Position numbers and translations under genes: made by a program. A model generated the notes under the pieces. That model was not told where the DNA came from, made no database searches, and was given only the letters and a program-made list of their open reading frames with translations. From JBARRO01 sp049644265 (lineage in GTDB: Bacteria > Bacteroidota > Ignavibacteria > UBA10030), in assembly GCA_049644265.1 (NCBI GenBank), contig JBARRO010000079.1, forward strand, positions 1 to 18,348: 18,348 nucleotides of DNA, given 5' to 3'. Shown here piece after piece: positions 14,343 through 18,348 of the stretch (positions are counted from its first letter, which is position 1; each line of letters opens with the position of its first letter).

Positions 14343-15352
14343 TTCGACCCTTTGTTGTTCTTGCGAAAGTCGGCGAGTTCGTCCTCGATCCGCTGAAGGA
14401 GGTCGGCCGGGTACATCCGTCCCACCAGTTTCTTTCTTGACCGTTCACCCACTTCAACATACTGGGCGATATCCTTCTCCATCGGCTTGAGGATCGTAAT
14501 TCCGCGTTTCTTGAATTCCTCGATCGACTTGAGATTTTCCTGCCGGTTCAATTGAATCAGCCGGGCCATATGCGACCGGCCGTTCCGGATGAGAATCTCC
14601 TGAAGGTCCGTGGGAAGAGTCTCGTAATACTTTTTGGAGACGAGAAGGGCTCCCGATGCGTCGGCGAGCGGAACATCAACCATGTATTTGACCCTGGTAA
14701 ACCACTGCAGCGCAATGGCGGCATAGGGAGTTGTGTAGAAGGCGTCGATCAATCCGGTTTGCAGGGATGTGAGGACGTTGTCGATGGTCAGGGGAATGGG
14801 ATTGATCCCGAGTGTCGCAAACGCTGTTTCCGCAATCGGGTCCCCCTCCCAGGTCCACATCTTGAGACCGCGAAGGTCATCAGGTTTTTGGATGGGAGAA
14901 TTCGTGAAGACATACACAAACCCGAGCTCCGCCCAGCCGAGAAGGACATAGCCGCCCTCGTCGAGGGCCTGTTGAAATTCCTTGTCGAATTTTGTGTAAA
15001 CGTCGTCCACTTCCTTAACATTTCTGAACAGGAAAGGCGAGTCGACGATTCTCACGCGCGGGGCGATTTCGCCGATTCCGACGCCCGTGAAGGCGGCGCT
15101 CTGAAGCTGGCCAATCCTGATCTTCCGGAGCATTCCTTTTTCATCTCCCTGAACGGCACCCGGATAGATCTTAAATCCCATCCTCCCCCCACTCTCCTTC
15201 CGAACTGCGGCATCGTATTCCCGCATGACGTTCATCCAGGCGCTTCCTTCCGGCGCCACAGTCGCAAATTTGATGGTGTATTGCTGGCCAAACGCATTTT
15301 CCCCCAACAGAAAAAATAGTCCGACTGCAAGAAATCTCATTCCTTGTTTCAC
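14339..15352 (-). CDS. dctP: TRAP substrate-binding protein DctP (TatT-associated type)
   Basis: The protein is about 337 residues with a signal peptide of about 22 residues ('FLAVGLFFLLGENAFG') and a DctP-type periplasmic binding fold ('YTIKFATVAPEGSAW', 'GDEKGMLRKIRIGQLQ', 'DSPFLFRNVKEVDDVY', 'NVLTSLQTGLIDAFYTTP'). I prefer GTG at 15352: GGAG (complement of 15358-15361) sits 5 bases upstream and gives a good signal peptide. The ATG at 15340 has its AGGA directly abutting it, which is poor spacing. Classical DctP proteins have an arginine after 'GLK(I/M)' that clamps a substrate carboxylate; here the string is 'LRGLKMWTWEGDP', with Trp166 in that place. The ligand may therefore not be a simple carboxylate. 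The gene lies 13 bases after the TatT-like gene. Confidence 0.93.
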   Translation of the reverse strand: MKQGMRFLAVGLFFLLGENAFGQQYTIKFATVAPEGSAWMNVMREYDAAVRKESGGRMGFKIYPGAVQGDEKGMLRKIRIGQLQSAAFTGVGIGEIAPRVRIVDSPFLFRNVKEVDDVYTKFDKEFQQALDEGGYVLLGWAELGFVYVFTNSPIQKPDDLRGLKMWTWEGDPIAETAFATLGINPIPLTIDNVLTSLQTGLIDAFYTTPYAAIALQWFTRVKYMVDVPLADASGALLVSKKYYETLPTDLQEILIRNGRSHMARLIQLNRQENLKSIEEFKKRGITILKPMEKDIAQYVEVGERSRKKLVGRMYPADLLQRIEDELADFRKNNKGSK

Positions 15353-15365
15353 AGAAACTCCGATA

Positions 15366-16247
15366 TTAGAAGAGGTCGTTGGTTGTTTGTTGCAGGAATT
15401 TGGCTTTCCTCTTTGCCACCGCATTCGCCAGCCGCGCTTCCGGAAGGACGTCGATCGACGCGTCATCAACCTTTTTGAGGAGTTCGCCAAACAGTTCCTG
15501 GTTTTGCGTCTGTACGCAATAGGTCTTCGCGTAGTACACGTAGGTCATGAGGAACTTGCCACCGTTGATGGCGAGGGCTTTTTCAAAATGCGATTTCGAA
15601 AGCTCCGGTTTCCCCCCCATCATCGGGGGCATGGTGCCCTGAATGGAGCCGAAGAAGATATCCGCACCGCCAAAGTAGTAGGTAGGGTTATTCTCGTGGA
15701 CAAAGTCCATCAAGGCATTGACGCGGGCCAGATCCGCCAATGCTGCCGATTCAGTCCTGGTGAGGTTGATATAGCTTCCCCACCCAAACGCCGTCCAAAA
15801 TATCGCCGGGACATCCTCTTTGCTGAATGACCATACCGCTGCGCGGAAAGTCGAATCGTCCTTGTCAAGAGCGGCTTTGAACTTCGCATTTTGGTTCAGG
15901 ATCCGCAACCCGAAATCGCGCCCCCGCAGGTAAAAAACACGCGCCCGTTCCGCACTATCATCCTCCGCAAACGCAAGCGCATAGGAGCTGTACCCTTGCG
16001 ATGCGAAGAGTAACAGCTTGCTGTTCTCGGGGTCTGCCTTGATAAGAGCTTCCAGCAATTTGAGATTGCCTCCCAGGCTCTCCCGTGCAATTTGAATGTC
16101 GGATTCCTCGTTGAACGCCTCAAACCCGTAGTTCATGATGCCGCTCATCGATTGAATGGCGATGGTCTGAAGACATCCGGGGAACAAAAAAACAGAGAGG
16201 AGAAGAGGAAGGATGGTTCTCTTTTGGAGGATCATGGCTGAAGGCAT
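15366..16247 (-). CDS. TatT-family TPR lipoprotein of a TRAP (TPAT-type) transporter
   Basis: This 293-residue protein has a lipoprotein signal ending in 'FLFPGC' (Cys25) and an all-helical repeat fold. It belongs to the TRAP-transporter TatT component family, known from Treponema pallidum Tp0956: 'ADPENSKLLLFASQGYSSYALAFAE', 'GSYINLTRT', 'VHENNPTYYFGGADIFFGSI' and 'KSHFEKAL' are the kinds of TPR-like segments expected. In T. pallidum the protein forms a trimer with pores that binds the partner DctP-like protein and is proposed to help capture hydrophobic ligands; that role here is inferred. It is first in the operon tatT-dctP-dctQ-dctM. No Shine-Dalgarno is visible before ATG 16247 or the alternative ATG 16235; both give an adequate signal. 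Confidence 0.9.
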   Translation of the reverse strand: MPSAMILQKRTILPLLLSVFLFPGCLQTIAIQSMSGIMNYGFEAFNEESDIQIARESLGGNLKLLEALIKADPENSKLLLFASQGYSSYALAFAEDDSAERARVFYLRGRDFGLRILNQNAKFKAALDKDDSTFRAAVWSFSKEDVPAIFWTAFGWGSYINLTRTESAALADLARVNALMDFVHENNPTYYFGGADIFFGSIQGTMPPMMGGKPELSKSHFEKALAINGGKFLMTYVYYAKTYCVQTQNQELFGELLKKVDDASIDVLPEARLANAVAKRKAKFLQQTTNDLF

Positions 16248-16265
16248 GTGGTTGAATGAGGAAAA

Positions 16266-16293
16266 AATATAGGGAAAAAACCAGAGGATTCAA
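16266..16293 (-). promoter_or_regulatory. Candidate promoter of the TRAP operon
   Basis: On the minus strand TTGAAT (16293-16288) and TATATT (16271-16266) are 16 bases apart, with 5 of 6 matches in the -10. Transcription would start about 10-15 bases upstream of the ATG at 16247. That leaves little room for a ribosome binding site, consistent with none being visible, and leaves the start codon open. Confidence 0.4.
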
Positions 16294-16312
16294 AGCGAGC
16301 TGCGGACATCAG

Positions 16313-16522
16313 TAATGTCTCGCTTTATTAATATTCCATAACGTGGAGACCTGCCCGACGTTTTGAGATCTTGCGGGCACAGAGGACGCCTGCCGGTCTA
16401 CGACTCTATCGAGTCGGAGACTCGTAGAGCAGGCAGGCCGAGAATCGCAGAGGGCTCATCGATAAAACTCTGCGTTCTCTCTGCGACCTTTGCGCTAAGA
16501 ACCTATAACCAAACCGGGACAC
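16313..16522. repeat. Dispersed repeat with terminal inverted ends (copy 2, interrupted)
   Basis: This copy matches copy 1 (2840-2953) at both sides: TAATGTCTC...AATATTCCATAACG on the left, and CGATAAAACTCTGCGTTC, CTCTGCGACC and GCGCTAAGAACCTATAACC on the right. The ends TGTCTCG (16316-16322) and CGGGACA (16515-16521) are again inverted. Where copy 1 has an A-T end pair, this copy has G-C, so the pairing is kept although the bases changed. About 96 extra bases (16349-16444) separate the two halves. Confidence 0.75.
16349..16444. repeat. Nested palindromic element inside repeat copy 2
   Basis: TGCCCG (16352-16357) pairs with CGGGCA (16374-16379). GCCTGCC (16388-16394) pairs with GGCAGGC (16432-16438), and inside it CTACGA (16398-16403) pairs with TCGTAG (16422-16427). 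An alternative inner stem is CGACTC (16401-16406) / GAGTCG (16411-16416). The CCTGCC/GGCAGG arms and a GACGTTTTG loop segment resemble the element at 2056-2155. It is absent from copy 1 at the equivalent position, so it probably inserted later. Confidence 0.6.
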
Positions 16523-16541
16523 TACCCGGACATCGACAAAT

Positions 16542-16570
16542 TTGACACTGTTCGGATAATAACCTAACTT
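16542..16570 (+). promoter_or_regulatory. Candidate promoter of the two-component system
   Basis: A perfect -35 hexamer TTGACA (16542-16547) is followed after 17 bases by TAACTT (16565-16570), a weak -10 with 3 of 6 matches. The leader would be about 48 bases. The weak -10 would fit a promoter that needs an activator, for example the regulator itself, but no clear direct repeat for an OmpR-type protein is visible. Confidence 0.35.
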
Positions 16571-16624
16571 CGCACAAACGTTCCAGCGCTCAATCTTCGA
16601 AGAACTCTCACCCACCACTCTTCC

Positions 16625-17311
16625 ATGCGCATTCTCGTTGTCGAAGACGAACAAAAAGTCGCGCGCTTTTTACAGAAGGGACTTTCCGCAGAAGGTTATC
16701 ACGTGGAAATTGCCGCCGACGGAAAAGAGGGGGAACATAAAGCGCGCTCCGAATCGTTCGACCTGATCGTCCTCGATATTCTCCTTCCGAAGAAAAAAGG
16801 CTTCGAGGTCCTCCGCGACCTTCGGGCGGACGAAATCAAGACTCCCGTGCTGATGCTCACCGCACGGAGCACCACCGAAGACATCGTTGGCGGGCTCGAC
16901 CTGGGCGCCGACGATTACCTGACGAAACCGTTCAAATTTGACGAGTTGCTTGCCCGCATCCGCTCCCTTCTCCGTCGCGGAACGGGACCCAAGACGCTCC
17001 TGAAGATTGCAGACCTGAAACTGGATACCATCGCCCACAAAGCCACGCGGAACGGCAAGACTATCGAGCTCACTGCGCGCGAATACGCCCTCCTGGAGTT
17101 CTTCATGCGCAATGCGGACAAGCTCATTAGCCGCAACCGGCTCGCCAAGGAAGTGTGGGGATACGACTTTGACCCGGGTACCAATATCGTCGACGTCTAC
17201 GTGAATCATCTTCGAAAGAAGATCGATTTTGACTCCCCCCATAAGCTGATCCGGACCGAACGCGGAAAGGGCTACGTCTTTTCCGACGTGAGACCCGCGA
17301 ACGTACCATGA
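16625..17311 (+). CDS. OmpR/PhoB-family response regulator
   Basis: The 228-residue protein has a receiver domain (residues 1-115) with acidic pocket Glu8/Asp9, phospho-acceptor Asp51 in 'DLIVLDILLP', Thr79 in 'LMLTAR' and Lys101 in 'DDYLTKPF'. A winged-helix DNA-binding domain (about 125-222) follows, with 'LTAREYALLEFFMRNADKLISR' and 'NIVDVYVNHLRKKID...IRTERGKGYVF'. The overall sequence is closest in style to CusR/CopR-type regulators, which control metal or envelope-stress genes; the target here is not known. ATG 16625 gives the canonical 'MRILVVEDE' N-terminus although no Shine-Dalgarno is seen. Its stop overlaps the kinase start by 4 bases (ATGA). It diverges from the TRAP operon across the interrupted repeat. 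Confidence 0.95.
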   Translation: MRILVVEDEQKVARFLQKGLSAEGYHVEIAADGKEGEHKARSESFDLIVLDILLPKKKGFEVLRDLRADEIKTPVLMLTARSTTEDIVGGLDLGADDYLTKPFKFDELLARIRSLLRRGTGPKTLLKIADLKLDTIAHKATRNGKTIELTAREYALLEFFMRNADKLISRNRLAKEVWGYDFDPGTNIVDVYVNHLRKKIDFDSPHKLIRTERGKGYVFSDVRPANVP

Positions 17312-18348
17312 CCTTTTTTCAATCCATCCGGACGAGGCTGACACTCTGGTACGCGGTCCTCCTCGCCGCAACGCTCGTCGCTTCCGGCCTCACCGCCTAT
17401 TTCGTCACTCAATCGACACTTACCGAGAATCTCGACCGTTCGCTCCGGAACGAAGTCAAGTGGGTGAACGAATTTATCGAACCGAAGGCCAAGAAAGTTC
17501 GCCTGACCCCCTCTGCCATTCTTGAACTCCAGGAACTCAAGCGTTCAAGCCAGCCGGAGGAAACGACAGACGAAAGCGACCTGTCGGACGAGGAAAAGGC
17601 CGAAATCGACGAAATGTGGAACCAGATCTACCAGCACACCCTCCTCAGCCCCCGCCGTCATTACATTCAAATCCTCGACAGGAACGGCGACCTGTTGTAC
17701 CGATCCATCAGCATGCGAGGGAGTATGCTCCAGTTCAACGACATTCCGTACGGGTCGGTCAACGTCGTCACGACGCCGGGCCCCGACGGAAAGGACATCC
17801 GCCTCGCTTTGATGCAGAACGACTATGTCAAGATCTTTGTCGGATATCCTCTGGAACCTCTCCACGAAGTTCTGGACAACATGTTTGCCAATTACCTTGT
17901 CATCGGCCCGATCGCGCTCCTGATTTCCATCATCGGAGGATGGTTCCTTGCCCACCAGTCTCTGAAACCCGTGGATACTCTGACGAAAGCCGCCCGTGAG
18001 ATCACTGCAAAAAACCTGAACCAGCGGCTTCCCCGCAACGACGTCGACGACGAAATCGGCCGCCTGACGGACCAGTTTAACGACATGATTGGCAGACTGC
18101 AGGAATCCTTCGCCCAGGTCCAGCAATTCTCCGCCGATGCCTCGCACGAACTTCGCACGCCTCTCACGATCATGCGGGGAGAAATCGAGGTTGCACTCCG
18201 CGGCGCCCGACAGCCGAAACCCACCCGCGAGCTGCTGATGAGCATCCACGACGAGCTTGTGCGGCTCTCGTCCATCGTCGAGAGCCTGATGACGCTCGTA
18301 AAATCCGATTCAGGCCGGCAGGTCTTCAGCATAGAGAACGTATCCCTC
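17308..18348 (+). CDS. Sensor histidine kinase, CusS-like (3' end cut by window)
   Basis: The frame is open from ATG 17308 through the last base, giving 347 residues without a stop. Order: first membrane helix (about 13-33, 'WYAVLLAATLVASGLTAYF'), a periplasmic sensor region (about 34-190) containing an acidic stretch ('EETTDESDLSDEEKAEIDE') and a CusS-like 'ILDRNGDLLYRS', a second helix (about 195-215), and a HAMP domain (about 211-265). The dimerisation domain has the H-box 'SADASHELRTPLT', phospho-acceptor His280. The ATP-binding domain is beyond the window. It is translated in overlap with its response regulator, so the two certainly form a pair. The signal sensed is unknown; the resemblance to heavy-metal sensor kinases is suggestive only. 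Confidence 0.94.
   Translation, partial: MTFFQSIRTRLTLWYAVLLAATLVASGLTAYFVTQSTLTENLDRSLRNEVKWVNEFIEPKAKKVRLTPSAILELQELKRSSQPEETTDESDLSDEEKAEIDEMWNQIYQHTLLSPRRHYIQILDRNGDLLYRSISMRGSMLQFNDIPYGSVNVVTTPGPDGKDIRLALMQNDYVKIFVGYPLEPLHEVLDNMFANYLVIGPIALLISIIGGWFLAHQSLKPVDTLTKAAREITAKNLNQRLPRNDVDDEIGRLTDQFNDMIGRLQESFAQVQQFSADASHELRTPLTIMRGEIEVALRGARQPKPTRELLMSIHDELVRLSSIVESLMTLVKSDSGRQVFSIENVSL

Noticed and set aside
14552..15319. A 255-residue plus-strand ORF opposite dctP
   Set aside because: It is antisense to a clear DctP gene, has no recognisable domain or ribosome binding site, and its composition mirrors the complementary strand. Treated as a shadow.
15340..15490. Longer dctP start adding up to 50 codons upstream
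   Set aside because: The extension overlaps the tatT-like gene, is very Arg/Lys-rich, and would bury the signal peptide. GTG 15352 with GGAG at 5 bases is better supported.
17545..18249. A 234-residue minus-strand ORF opposite the histidine kinase
   Set aside because: The plus strand encodes an unmistakable HAMP and H-box region in continuous frame, so the antisense ORF is an artefact of high-GC codon usage.

Overview
The window looks like chromosomal DNA of moderate GC from a member of the Bacteroidota/Chlorobiota/Ignavibacteria side of the FCB group. The best taxonomic clue is the 1340-residue secreted protein at 8307-12329. It ends in a type IX secretion (Por) sorting domain of the 'QNFPNPFNP...GVYFYRL' type, which is common in Ignavibacteria, Kryptonia and relatives. 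The exact lineage is inferred, not shown.

Left part (1-2039): a small CxxC/CxxC zinc-ribbon protein, then two tightly spaced integral membrane proteins of unknown function (399 and 148 residues). Next (2056-2953) is a minus-strand toxin-antitoxin pair, an AbrB/MazE-like antitoxin with a Doc-type Fic toxin. It has a near-consensus promoter and is bracketed by palindromic repeats. At 3149-6361 lies a large exported TolB-propeller plus amidohydrolase protein. It is followed by a likely terminator and palindromic intergenic repeats, then a DinB-superfamily protein (6707-7189) and apaG (7291-7674), which are separated by a long potential hairpin.

Middle part (7744-12329): a candidate promoter, a small lipoprotein and the giant BNR-repeat type IX cargo protein, probably one transcript. 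The two ends of this segment carry copies of the same palindromic repeat (7679-7725 and 12354-12402).

Right part: a four-gene minus-strand operon (16247 to 12565) encodes a TRAP transporter with a TatT-type TPR lipoprotein, a DctP binding protein, and DctQ and DctM permeases. Genes overlap by 4 bases at two junctions. The binding protein appears to lack the arginine that clamps carboxylates in classical DctP proteins. Divergent from it is a two-component system, an OmpR-type regulator and a CusS-like histidine kinase cut by the window end. Between the two lies the second copy of a roughly 115-bp dispersed repeat with terminal inverted ends, first seen at 2840-2953. This copy is interrupted by a nested palindromic element.

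I found no rRNA, tRNA, CRISPR array, transposase gene or phage gene. The most unusual material is the layered family of palindromic intergenic repeats, the uncharacterised membrane pair, and the atypical ligand site of the TatT-associated TRAP system.
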